Assembly (NCBI RefSeq): GCF_016862915.1
Contig: NZ_BONW01000039.1
Location: 1-64,000, forward strand
Reading direction: 5' to 3'
DNA length: 64,000 nt
From: Plantactinospora endophytica
Lineage (GTDB): Bacteria > Actinomycetota > Actinomycetes > Mycobacteriales > Micromonosporaceae
The number at the start of each line of letters is the position of its first letter. The first letter of the stretch is position 1. The notes beneath the pieces are model-generated. The model was not told the DNA's origin. It searched no databases and was given only the letters and a program-made list of their open reading frames with translations. The position numbers were made by a program, and so were the translations under genes. This document shows positions 39,049 to 47,192 of this stretch, piece after piece.

Positions 39049-39669
39049 GTGATCAGGGTGTTGCTGGTGGACGACCATCCGGTGGTCCGGGACGGACTGC
39101 GCGGGATGCTGCACACCGAACCCGACCTGGAGGTCGTCGGCGAGGCCGGCTCGGGCCAGGAGGCGGTGGTGGCGGCCCGGGCGCACCGGCCGGACGTGAT
39201 CCTGATGGACCTGCGGATGCCGGGCCTGGACGGGGTGTACGCCACCGAGGCGATCCTGCGCGAGTCGCGGAGTTGCCGGGTGGTGGTGCTGACCACCTAC
39301 GAGAGCGACGCGGACATCCTGCGGGCGGTGGAGGCCGGCGCCATCGGGTACCTGCTGAAGGACGCCACCAAGGCGGACCTCACCGCCGCGATCCGGGCCG
39401 CCTCCCGGGGCGAGACGACGCTCGCACCGTCGGTCGCCGGCCGGCTGGTCCGGCAGGTACGCGGTCCGGCCGGTCCGACGCTCTCCGCCCGGGAGGTGCA
39501 GGTGCTCGCCCTGGTGGCCGAGGGCCGGACGAACGCCGAGATCGGTCGTGCCCTGCACATCAGCGAGGCGACGGTGAAGACACACCTGCTGCGTACCTTC
39601 GGCAAGCTCGACGTCTCCGACCGGACCGCCGCCGTCACCACCGCGATGGCTCGGGGACTGCTCGGATAG
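39049..39669 (+). CDS. NarL/LuxR-type response regulator
   Basis: A 206-residue response regulator: receiver domain with Asp54 in ILMDLRMPGLDG, Thr and Lys positions in VVLTTYES and YLLKDATKA; LuxR helix-turn-helix at about 140-200 (LSAREVQVLALVAEGRTNAEIGRALHISEATVKTHL, quoted in part by position 143-177). The GTG at 39049 has GGAGG at good spacing. ABC exporters of this type usually sit beside a histidine kinase and such a regulator; here the kinase is missing and only the 32-bp repeat lies between. It probably regulates the exporter with a kinase from elsewhere. Confidence 0.92.
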   Translation: MIRVLLVDDHPVVRDGLRGMLHTEPDLEVVGEAGSGQEAVVAARAHRPDVILMDLRMPGLDGVYATEAILRESRSCRVVVLTTYESDADILRAVEAGAIGYLLKDATKADLTAAIRAASRGETTLAPSVAGRLVRQVRGPAGPTLSAREVQVLALVAEGRTNAEIGRALHISEATVKTHLLRTFGKLDVSDRTAAVTTAMARGLLG

Positions 39670-39673
39670 GTCT

Positions 39674-39720
39674 CCTCCGGCGTCCGGTGCCGTACGGGGG
39701 TCGGCACCGGACGCCGGAGG
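39674..39720. terminator. Perfect 18-bp hairpin between convergent genes
   Basis: The arm at 39674-39691 (CCTCCGGCGTCCGGTGCC) is perfectly complementary to 39703-39720 with an 11-base loop. It starts five bases after the response-regulator stop and ends 15 bases before the stop of the convergent gene. Confidence 0.92.
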
Positions 39721-39735
39721 GCTCGGATCAGGGGT

Positions 39736-40794
39736 TCAGGACGTCGAGGCGGTGTCGGTGTCGGCGGTGAGGAGTTCCCGGACCCGGGGGACGACCTCGG
39801 TGCCGTACCGCTCGATCGTCTCCATCAGACGCTCGTGCGCCAGCGTGCCGGCCGAGTACTTCAGGTCGAAGCGCTGCACCCCGAGGACCTGTACCGTTCG
39901 GGCGATCTTGCGGGCGACGGTCTCGGCCGAGCCGACGTGCCAGGCGCCGTTGGCGATGTCGGCGTCGAACCGGGCCCGGGTCATCGGCGGCCAGCCGCGC
40001 TCGGCGCCGATCCGGTTGAACAGCACCCGGACGTGCGGCCAGAGCAGGTCGGCCGCCGCCTCGTCGGAGTCGGCGACGAAGCCGGGCGCGTGCACCGCGA
40101 CCGGCAGCGGCTCCCGGCCGAACTCGGCGAGGGCGCGGTGGTAGAGCTGCACGTACGGGGCGAACCGGGCCGGGTCTCCGCCGATCACGGCCAGCACCAG
40201 GGGGAAGCCGTAGCGGGCGGCGCGGACCACCGACTCCGGGCTGCCGCCGACCCCGACCCAGGTACGGATCCGGCCGGACTCGGTCTTCGGATAGACGTGC
40301 TGCTTGGTCAGCGACGCGCGTACGGTGCCCTGCCAGGTGACGGCGTCCTCGGTGAGCAACTGCGACATCAGGTCGGCCTTCTCCTCGAAGAGCCGGTCGT
40401 AGTCGGTCAGGTCGAAGCCGAACAGCGGAAACGACTCGGTGAACGAGCCTCGGCCGAGGATGATCTCCGCTCGGCCGAGGCTGAGCGCGTCGAGGGTGGC
40501 GAACCGCTCGTAGACGCGTACCGGGTCGTCGGAGCTGAGTACGGTGACCGCGGTACCGAGCCGGATCCGCTCGGTCCGGGCGGCGATCGCGGCCAGCACG
40601 ATCTCGGGTGCCGAGACCGCGTAGTCGTCCCGGTGGTGCTCGCCGAGCCCGAAGAAGTCGACACCGAGCCGGTCGGCCAGCACCGCCTCCTCGACCACGT
40701 TGCGGATCACCTGGGCGTACGGGACCGGGTTGCCCGCCGCGTCGGCGGTCACGTCGCCGAAGCTGTCCAACCCGAATTCCACGGCCGTCGCCAT
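39736..40794 (-). CDS. Luciferase-like (LLM) flavin monooxygenase
   Basis: A 352-residue protein of the bacterial-luciferase-like family (TIM barrel using FMNH2 or F420). Recognisable segments are VDFFGLGEHHRDDYAVSAPE (near 43), ERIRLGTAVTVLSSDDPVRVYE (near 73) and GRAEIILGRGSFTESFPLFG (near 105), the last typical of the branch annotated as oxidoreductases acting with F420 or FMN. The substrate is unknown. The ATG at 40794 follows GGGAGG. It is divergent from the vWA gene. Confidence 0.9.
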   Translation of the reverse strand: MATAVEFGLDSFGDVTADAAGNPVPYAQVIRNVVEEAVLADRLGVDFFGLGEHHRDDYAVSAPEIVLAAIAARTERIRLGTAVTVLSSDDPVRVYERFATLDALSLGRAEIILGRGSFTESFPLFGFDLTDYDRLFEEKADLMSQLLTEDAVTWQGTVRASLTKQHVYPKTESGRIRTWVGVGGSPESVVRAARYGFPLVLAVIGGDPARFAPYVQLYHRALAEFGREPLPVAVHAPGFVADSDEAAADLLWPHVRVLFNRIGAERGWPPMTRARFDADIANGAWHVGSAETVARKIARTVQVLGVQRFDLKYSAGTLAHERLMETIERYGTEVVPRVRELLTADTDTASTS

Positions 40795-41142
40795 GTCGTC
40801 CTCCCACGCCTCACGCCGGTCGTACCGTGCGGCCGGCTTCCCGGGCGGTGCAACGGGGGTGCCGGGGGTCGCATTCCCGCCCGGCCAGGTGCGAAACGTC
40901 ACCGCTGACCGGTACGCCGGTGCCCGCCGAACGGTACGGCGCGAGCCGTTACGACGCGGGGTCCGCGAGCCGGTACGGCGCGGAGGTAATGGCGTCGCCC
41001 GCGTGCCGACCGTCCCGGTAGGGTGACCCGGCCGGCCGCGGGACTCAGGTACGACTTCCGGAACCCGCCTCTTAAGCGATGATTCGCAGCTCGTGCCCCC
41101 ATTCCCCGGCCGGCTCCCACCACTTCCGCAAGGAGGGTCGTC
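40795..41142. other. Divergent intergenic region, 348 bases
   Basis: This is between the luciferase-like gene and the vWA gene. CGGTACGGCGCG occurs at 40932-40943 and 40971-40982 within degenerate GAGCCG-x-TACG repeats. TAGGGT at 41019 may be a -10 element for the vWA gene with a long leader, whose start has a strong AAGGAGGG. No coding sequence is supported. Confidence 0.5.
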
Positions 41143-42609
41143 GTGCTGCCGCTGTCGGACCGGGTCGCCTGCGAGGACGTGGTCATGTTCGTCAACGCGG
41201 CGGTCACCTCGACAGGGCAACGCGAGTTCCGGGCGGGCGCCGCCGAGCAGCGGATGTCGCTGGCGTTCCTGCACGACTACGTGCTCGGCAACTACCGCGA
41301 CCTGTACGCCGCGACGCTGGCGCTGGACGTCAACCACTTCAACGCGGCGCTGGTGGTGACGAACCTGCTCCGCACGGCGCGACTCGCCGACCCGCAGCGG
41401 CGGGCGGTGGAGGGGCGGCTGATCGCGGCCCGGTTGCGGCTGCTGCCGCCGCAGCGGGTGTACCGGGTGTTCGGGGAGTTGCGCCGGCTCGGGCTGAACA
41501 ACCGGCGTACCCGGGCGATCATCCGCGACTGGCTGGCGGCCCGACCCGATCCGGCACTGGACGCCGTCAAGTACCGCCGGGGGTTCTCCGTCGCCGCCCG
41601 GCACGCCCACCTGGCACTGCCGACCGAACTCGGTACGGTGCTGTTCGACTGGCGCCGCCCGAAGCGGTACGACACCCCGATCCTGGAGACCTGGCGGCGG
41701 GCGCACTACGAGCAGCGGTCGCTGTACGGGCTGCCGTACACCGTCGCCGAGGGGCTGGCGGCCCTGCACGGCATCGACCGGGCGAAGTTCCTGACCGGCA
41801 TCGCCCCGATGCTGACCGGCGGCGAGCGGCTCCGGCTCCAGTCCTCGGCCCGCCGGCTCGGCGTCGACGCGGTCCGGATGGACCTGTCCCGGGCGCCGCT
41901 GACCCGGCTCGCCAGCTTCGTGCTGTCGCTGCCCCGCGCGGAGCGCATCGAGCGGCGGGACGAGTTGACCGGGGCGCTGGTCGCCGCTGCCCGCCGGGCC
42001 GCCGGCCGGCAGGCCGGTAGCTGGGGGCGAGTGGTGGCGGTGCTGGACGACAGCTACTCGTCGTCCGGTTCGGGGGAGAAGCGCCGCCGTCCGTTGGCGG
42101 TGGCGCTGGCCACCCACTTCCTGCTCGGCGTGCTCGCCGCCGACTACACCGGACTCTGGCTGCGCCACCGGGACGACCCGTTGCTGGTCCGGGCGGCCGG
42201 CGCGACCGGGCTGGGGGAGCGGCTGGTGGACGGGCTGGCGCACCGGCCCGACCGGCTGGTGGTGGTCTCGGACGGCTGGGACAACGCGCCACCCGGGCAG
42301 GCGGCGGAGGTACTGCGGATCTGGGGTACCCGGCTCGACCCGGAGCGGCGGACCTTCGTCGTACACCTCAACCCGGTGTACGACAGCGACAACTTCGACG
42401 TGCGCCGGCTCGGCCCGGCGGTGGCGACCGTCGGGGTACGCGACGCCGAGGACGCCGCCGCCCTGGTCGAACTCGCCCGCTTCGCCACCGGTACGGCGAG
42501 CTTCGACGAGCTGCGCCGACACCTCGACGACCGGGTCGCCCGGTTCCTTGCCAACGAACCGGGCCGCTCGGCGGTCCAGGAGCCGGCCCGGCCGGAGGTG
42601 GCGGCGTGA
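41143..42609 (+). CDS. TROVE-like / von Willebrand A domain protein
   Basis: A 488-residue protein. The N-terminal ~280 residues are all-helical, HEAT-like in look. The C-terminal part is a vWA fold: VVAVLDDSYSSSG (near 299) supplies the D-x-S-x-S metal site (Asp302, Ser304, Ser306), LVVVSDGWDN (near 372) the second acidic strand. A helical ring joined to a vWA domain recalls the RNA-binding TROVE (Ro60) proteins, but I cannot confirm homology. The GTG at 41143 follows AAGGAGGG. The stop overlaps the next start by four bases, so the two proteins are probably partners. Confidence 0.7.
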   Translation: MLPLSDRVACEDVVMFVNAAVTSTGQREFRAGAAEQRMSLAFLHDYVLGNYRDLYAATLALDVNHFNAALVVTNLLRTARLADPQRRAVEGRLIAARLRLLPPQRVYRVFGELRRLGLNNRRTRAIIRDWLAARPDPALDAVKYRRGFSVAARHAHLALPTELGTVLFDWRRPKRYDTPILETWRRAHYEQRSLYGLPYTVAEGLAALHGIDRAKFLTGIAPMLTGGERLRLQSSARRLGVDAVRMDLSRAPLTRLASFVLSLPRAERIERRDELTGALVAAARRAAGRQAGSWGRVVAVLDDSYSSSGSGEKRRRPLAVALATHFLLGVLAADYTGLWLRHRDDPLLVRAAGATGLGERLVDGLAHRPDRLVVVSDGWDNAPPGQAAEVLRIWGTRLDPERRTFVVHLNPVYDSDNFDVRRLGPAVATVGVRDAEDAAALVELARFATGTASFDELRRHLDDRVARFLANEPGRSAVQEPARPEVAA

Positions 42610-43829
42610 GCCCGACCCGGATCGAGGGCAGCGCACCCGGCCCGTGGCGGTGGGACCTGTCGACGAGCGGACTGGTCGCCGGCCCCGACCAGGTGTGGGG
42701 TGCCGTCCGGCTCCAGCCGCTGCTGCGCGCCGAACCCATCACCGACCTGCGGCTGCACCCCCGGCTCTACGACCCGGACGACCTGTCGCTGGTGGCGGTG
42801 GACCGGCGTACCAGTTACGTCTCCTACATCCCGCACGCCTTCGTGGCGAGCTGGACCGCCGACGGCAGCCCGGCCGCCACGTACGGCACCCAGTTGGTCG
42901 ACCCGGCGGCGGGCCGGCCGCCCCGGGGCATCGGGCTGCACTTCCACCGCCGGATGGCCCGACGTGAGGAGAAGCGCCGGCTGCGGTTCCTGCCGCTGCA
43001 CCTGGCCCTGGAGGGCTATCTCGGGTTGCAGTTCGGCGGCCCGCCGATCGCCTGGCAGGAGTGGACCCGCCGGGCCGTCACCCGTGGGCTGTCGCCCCGG
43101 TCCGAGGCCGCGTACGCCGGCAGCGAGATCCCCGGGCTCGGCGACGCGCTGCGGATCTTCGAGATCCATCCCGACCAGTGCGGCGTACTGCTGTACGTCG
43201 CCGACGCGCTCGCCGCCGCCCTGGTGGTGCCGCACCCCGACGACTACCGCGCACTGCATCCGACCCTGCTCGGCGACCTCTACGGCGAGCTGGTCCACCA
43301 GTACGCGCACCTCTATCCGGCGGTACCGGAGTTCCGCAGCAGGCTCGACGACGACCGGGTGCACAGCGTCGCCGACCTGCGGGCCGAGGTGGCGCGCGAC
43401 CGGGCCGGCTGGGACGGGCTGCGGAACCTGCTCGCCGACGGGCTCTTCGGCGCCGAATACCGCACGGTCGAGGAGGTGTACCGGATGAACGGCTTCGTGC
43501 TGTCCCGGTTCCTGCCGCCGTTCCATCCGGACCGGGAGAACCACGTCGGCGAGGTCGTCACCGACACCGACGGTCGGCTGGCGTACCTGAAGACGTTCCG
43601 GCTCTCCGCCGCGCAGGCCCGCCGGGGCTATCTGCTCGGCCGGCTCGGCGCGCACGACTGGGACCTGGACGCCACCGCCGCTGCGCTCGGCACCGACCGG
43701 GCCGGGCTGACGCTGCGCCTCGACCGCGCCGGCTTCGGCCACCTGCTGCGTCCGGACATCCTGGACGCCTGCCGCGCCCAGGCCCGGACCTCCGGCAACC
43801 GCACCGGCCGGACCCGCCGACGGCACTGA
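42606..43829 (+). CDS. ARPP-2-like domain protein
   Basis: A 407-residue protein. The N-terminal part (VWGAVRLQPLLRAEPITDLRLHPRLYDP to YIPHAFVASW, about 22-80) resembles what I know as the ARPP-2 domain (ADP-ribosylglycohydrolase and rhodanese-phosphatase associated), described bioinformatically and linked to nucleic-acid or conflict systems. The C-terminus has a Fis-like helix-turn-helix (AHDWDLDATAAALGTDRAGL, near 350). It is coupled to the vWA gene by a GTGA overlap. Neither an ADP-ribosylglycohydrolase nor a rhodanese-phosphatase lies nearby, so the full system is not shown. The final codons TGRTRRRH-stop are repeated downstream in another frame. Confidence 0.6.
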   Translation: MSPTRIEGSAPGPWRWDLSTSGLVAGPDQVWGAVRLQPLLRAEPITDLRLHPRLYDPDDLSLVAVDRRTSYVSYIPHAFVASWTADGSPAATYGTQLVDPAAGRPPRGIGLHFHRRMARREEKRRLRFLPLHLALEGYLGLQFGGPPIAWQEWTRRAVTRGLSPRSEAAYAGSEIPGLGDALRIFEIHPDQCGVLLYVADALAAALVVPHPDDYRALHPTLLGDLYGELVHQYAHLYPAVPEFRSRLDDDRVHSVADLRAEVARDRAGWDGLRNLLADGLFGAEYRTVEEVYRMNGFVLSRFLPPFHPDRENHVGEVVTDTDGRLAYLKTFRLSAAQARRGYLLGRLGAHDWDLDATAAALGTDRAGLTLRLDRAGFGHLLRPDILDACRAQARTSGNRTGRTRRRH

Positions 43830-43887
43830 GCGGACCCGCCGACCGCACCGGCCGTATCCGCCGACGGCACTGACCCGGTCCGCCGGG
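43800..43887. repeat. 44-bp gene-end repeat, two copies
   Basis: Units 43800-43843 and 43844-43887 share the segment CGCACCGGCC and CCGCCGACGGCACTGA. Stops at 43827 and 43871 are 44 bases apart, in different frames, with tails RTGRTRRRH and RTGRIRRRH. A third trace (GGCACAGACC near 43889) would have placed a stop in the last frame but reads AGA. Confidence 0.9.
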
Positions 43888-44044
43888 CGGCACAGACCGG
43901 GCTTGGGCGGCGGCGCTGAGCGGGTCACCCGGGCGTTGCCGGCCGGGATCGATGTCATTCGTTGACCGGCCATCGGCCGCATGATCTGATGCGCGGACGC
44001 GAAGATGCGTCAATATTTCGATCGGATGTCCTTGGGGGTCGAAG

Positions 44045-45310
44045 ATGTTCGGGTTCCGTCGACCCGTGTTGGCTGCGGCGCTGGTGTTCACCCTCGCCTC
44101 GGCCGGCACGCTGTCGGGCGTCGTCGCCGCACCGGGTACGGCCTCGGCGGCCCTGCCGACCGCCGCGGTCGCGCTCGGCGACAGTTTCGTCAGCGGCGAG
44201 GGTGCCGGTGGCTACCAGCCGGTGGTGGACGCGGGCGGCACGGCGCAGGGCTTCCCCGGCTGGTCCGCGCCGAACAGCAACGCGTTCTTCTGCCACCGGT
44301 CGGCGAACGCCTCGCTGCACCAGGCGAGCCTGCCCGGCATCCAGGCCCGGTTCAACCTCGCCTGCTCGGGCGGGCAGCCCTACGACATCACCAACGCCTC
44401 GGCCGGCCGGACCAAGGGGCGTACGGTGGCCGCGCAACTCGACCAGCTCCGCGCGGTGGCGCAGACCCACGACATCGACCTGGTGCTGCTCGGGCTCGGC
44501 TCCAACAACAGCTCGTTCACCTTCGGCGACGTCGCCTCGAAGTGCGCCAACCGGTTCATCGCGGACGCCTGGACCGGCTGGTGGGAGTTCTGGGCGTACA
44601 TCGGCGGCCCGGTGCCGCAGGCGCCGTGCGCCGGCAACGACCTGGCCACCTCGGCCCAGTTCTCGGCGGCGACCGCCGAGACCGCCAACGCGGTCCGGCA
44701 ACTGCTGGCCACGCTGGACCAGGTCGACGCCGACGGGCAGCACCGGATCGTCTTCCAGGACTACACCAACCCGCTCCCGTTCGACCTGGAGGCGCGGTTC
44801 CACGAGGAGGACAGCCGGGACGACAGCCGGGACAAGTTCCGGGCGCTGGGCGCGGAGCGGTACGCGGCCGGTTGTCCGGTGCACCGGGCCAGCCTGGCCG
44901 CCGGTCACCTCTTCTCCTCCGGTCTCGGCACCCTGGTCCAGTCGGTGCACGGCACGATGCGTACCGAGTTCCCCGGCGACGACCTGGTCTACCTGAACGT
45001 GCAGCGGGCCTTCGACGGTGCCCGGCTCTGCGAGACCGGGTCCAGCCCGACCGGCGCGCTGGCCACCCCGATCCGGTTGCAGGACGGACCGAGCGGCGTA
45101 CCGGTGACCAGCCTCTCCGGCCACGACAAGATCTACATCCAGCGGATCGCGGACGCCTGCGTGACGTACTTCCAGACCTGCCAGGAGTCGTGGCACCCGA
45201 ACGCGGCCGGGCACGCGGTGCTCGGGCAGTGCCTCGCCGGTGCGGCGGCCACCCCGAACCGGGCCGTCGCCTGCGTACGTTCCGGCTCCGGGGCGATCAC
45301 CGTGAGTTGA
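44045..45310 (+). CDS. Secreted SGNH/GDSL hydrolase
   Basis: A 421-residue secreted esterase/lipase-type hydrolase. Signal peptide (LAAALVFTLASAGTLSGVVA, cleavage near ASA). Block I LGDSFVSGEGAG gives nucleophile Ser47; the block III asparagine is in LLGLGSNNSSF; block V SWHPNAAGH gives His384. Several cysteine pairs (FFCHR/LACSG, KCANR/APCAG, ACVTYFQTC) fit the disulfides of Streptomyces lipases of this family. The ATG at 44045 follows GGGGGTCGAAG. Acts outside the cell; the natural ester is unknown. Two hairpins follow. Confidence 0.88.
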   Translation: MFGFRRPVLAAALVFTLASAGTLSGVVAAPGTASAALPTAAVALGDSFVSGEGAGGYQPVVDAGGTAQGFPGWSAPNSNAFFCHRSANASLHQASLPGIQARFNLACSGGQPYDITNASAGRTKGRTVAAQLDQLRAVAQTHDIDLVLLGLGSNNSSFTFGDVASKCANRFIADAWTGWWEFWAYIGGPVPQAPCAGNDLATSAQFSAATAETANAVRQLLATLDQVDADGQHRIVFQDYTNPLPFDLEARFHEEDSRDDSRDKFRALGAERYAAGCPVHRASLAAGHLFSSGLGTLVQSVHGTMRTEFPGDDLVYLNVQRAFDGARLCETGSSPTGALATPIRLQDGPSGVPVTSLSGHDKIYIQRIADACVTYFQTCQESWHPNAAGHAVLGQCLAGAAATPNRAVACVRSGSGAITVS

Positions 45311-45331
45311 GCCTCGGCCGCCCGTCCAGCG

Positions 45332-45375
45332 GGTCGGGTCCGCACCGGCGTCGGGACCCCGGTGCGGACTCGACC
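45332..45375. terminator. Hairpin after the SGNH hydrolase gene
   Basis: GGTCG-G-GTCCGCACCGG at 45332-45348 pairs with 45359-45375 with one mismatch and a 10-base loop (11 bp perfect next to the loop). It starts 22 bases past the stop. Confidence 0.8.
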
Positions 45376-45391
45376 TTCGCGCGCTGAGGGT

Positions 45392-45428
45392 CGACGGTCC
45401 CGTCGCACTACGTTCGACGGGACCGTCG
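45392..45428. terminator. Second perfect hairpin, 14-bp arms
   Basis: CGACGGTCCCGTCG at 45392-45405 pairs perfectly with 45415-45428 around a nine-base loop. Its outer sequence (CGACGGGACCG) recurs at 45440-45451, next to the gene-end repeat of the convergent gene. Confidence 0.85.
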
Positions 45429-45446
45429 CACGCCGACGTCCGACGG

Positions 45447-45533
45447 GACCGCTGCTCAGCGCACGTGCAGGAACGGACCGCTGATCAACGCACGTGCAGG
45501 AACAGACCGCTGCTCAGCGGACGTGCACGAAGA
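45447..45533. repeat. 29-bp gene-end triplicate of the PHP gene
   Basis: Units begin at 45447, 45476 and 45505 (GACCGCTGCTCAGCG-like on the plus strand). Minus-strand stops at 45514, 45485 and 45456 are 29 bases apart, so in all three frames, and each follows codons for F-(V/L)-H-V-R. The first stop is that of the PHP-domain gene. Confidence 0.95.
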
Positions 45534-47010
45534 CCGGGTTCGAGTAGAACCAGAGGTCGCTCCACGGGCTCTCCAGCCCGTCCGCCAGTGGCTCGGCCTC
45601 GTCGGTGCTGGTGCCGCGTACCCGGGCGTAGGTGTCGGCGCCGACGTCGCGCAGGGTGTGCCGGATGACGTACTCGGCACCCTGCTTGCGCCAGTCGCGC
45701 GGGCCGAACCGGGCCACCACCTTGGTGGTCGGGTTGGTGTCGGCATCCAGGTTCGACTGCGGGCCGGTGATCTGCCCGGTGATCAGGTCGACCCGGCGGA
45801 CCTCCGGGCGGTCGCCGTTGCCGTTCTTGCCGGCCGGCGGCCGGAACCGGATCTCGATCTCGACGTCGGTGCGGTTGCGCCGGCTCAACGTCACCGTCTC
45901 GCCCATCGCCGCCGTACGCCCCTGGCTCCGGGCGGTGAGGTCGAGGCTGCTGATCAGGTCGCCGGTGGTGACCCAGATCCGGCCGTTGCGCAGCCCGTCC
46001 ATGATGTCGGCGTAGTCCTGCCGGGCGTGCACGTAGGTCTTGCTGTACTCGCCGGGCCAGAAGTCCGAGCCGCCCCGGGTCCAGTGCACGTGCGAGTCCG
46101 AGGTGGCGGTGATCCACCAGCGCCGGCCCTCACCGAGCAGCGAGTCCCACATGCCGCCGACCCGGGCGGTCATCTGGTCGAAGCCACCGTGCGTCGGGTA
46201 GTTGCCGTAACCGCCCCGGGCGCCACCGTTGAGCGGACCCGCCTGGTGTCCGGGTGCGCCCTCGAAACCGACGTAGATCTCCGGCGCCGCGTTGTTGCCG
46301 TTGCGGAACTCGCGCGGGGTGTCCTGGCCGTAGACGCCCCAGCCGGGCGCCGAACGGGAGGTGTGGTGGCCGATGACCAGCGGCTTCTGCCGCATGTCCC
46401 GGGCCGCCTTCAGGAACTCGATCATCTTCGCCTCGGTGTCCCGGCCCGGGTCGGTCGGGTAGGCGTCGAACTTGTTGAACCGGCTCTCCAGCTCGAAGAG
46501 CTGCTGCGCCTCGTCCTCGTGGTGCGGGATCATCAGCGTGTGGTGGTCCAGGGCGGGGGTGTCGAACTCCATCCCCCAGAACTGGAGCACCTCGGGGACC
46601 AGCTTGCGCGACCGCAGCAGGTCGGGGTACGCCTGCTCCAGGTTCACCTTGGAGTGGTTCGGCCCGCCGTGGTCGGTGCACATCGCCCAGGTCAGCCCGA
46701 AGTTCTTCGCCATGATGGCGTTGGTGACGATCGGGTAGACCGCGTCGGCGCCCTTGTGGAACGTCGGCGGGTTCGTCGAGGTGTCGAACTCGCCGCTGTA
46801 CTCGGAGTGCACGTGGTGGTCGCCGGCCCGCCACACCCGGTTACGGGAGTCGCCCTGCTGGTTGCCCTTGTGGTCGTCGTCGTCCTTCTCGTGCGCGTAC
46901 GCCGCGCCGCCCCCGACCAGGGGACCGGCGGCGACCAGCGTCGCGCCGACGCCGGCGTACCGGACCAGTTGGCGGCGGGAGATCTGCGCGCCCTCGGCCT
47001 CTTCCTTCAT
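45514..47010 (-). CDS. Tat-exported PHP-domain phosphoesterase-like protein
   Basis: A 498-residue protein. Twin-arginine signal (ISRRQLVRYAGVGATLVAAG, near 10). The mature protein carries PHP-type metal motifs: DHHVHSEYSGEF (near 63), CTDHGGPNHSK (near 111), GMEFDTPALDHHTLMIPHH (near 145), PLVIGHHTSR (near 210) and ATSDSHVHW (near 303). PHP proteins hydrolyse phosphoesters with metal ions; secreted members are poorly studied. ATG at 47010 has AAAGG upstream. It ends in a 29-bp triplicate repeat. Its longest neighbour frames are shadows. Confidence 0.88.
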   Translation of the reverse strand: MKEEAEGAQISRRQLVRYAGVGATLVAAGPLVGGGAAYAHEKDDDDHKGNQQGDSRNRVWRAGDHHVHSEYSGEFDTSTNPPTFHKGADAVYPIVTNAIMAKNFGLTWAMCTDHGGPNHSKVNLEQAYPDLLRSRKLVPEVLQFWGMEFDTPALDHHTLMIPHHEDEAQQLFELESRFNKFDAYPTDPGRDTEAKMIEFLKAARDMRQKPLVIGHHTSRSAPGWGVYGQDTPREFRNGNNAAPEIYVGFEGAPGHQAGPLNGGARGGYGNYPTHGGFDQMTARVGGMWDSLLGEGRRWWITATSDSHVHWTRGGSDFWPGEYSKTYVHARQDYADIMDGLRNGRIWVTTGDLISSLDLTARSQGRTAAMGETVTLSRRNRTDVEIEIRFRPPAGKNGNGDRPEVRRVDLITGQITGPQSNLDADTNPTTKVVARFGPRDWRKQGAEYVIRHTLRDVGADTYARVRGTSTDEAEPLADGLESPWSDLWFYSNPVFVHVR

Positions 47011-47160
47011 GGTGGAGCCTTTCGTTGAGCCAGCCGTGGCTGTGACAACCAGCGACTCTCACCGGATCGGTTGAATACCGGATGAATGGCGGCCGGGCCT
47101 GCCGGGAACAGTGCGTCCCGGTCGACTGAATCGGGCTCCGTCTCCGTGACCTGCTGTTTC

Positions 47161-47192
47161 CCTGCCTGCCCGGTGGGTGCCGGGCGGGCGGG
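47161..47192. terminator. Imperfect hairpin after the DUF5685 gene
   Basis: CCTGCCTGCCCGG (47161-47173) faces CCGGGCGGGCGGG (47180-47192) with a six-base loop and two non-Watson-Crick positions. It directly adjoins the stop codon at 47193. Confidence 0.6.
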
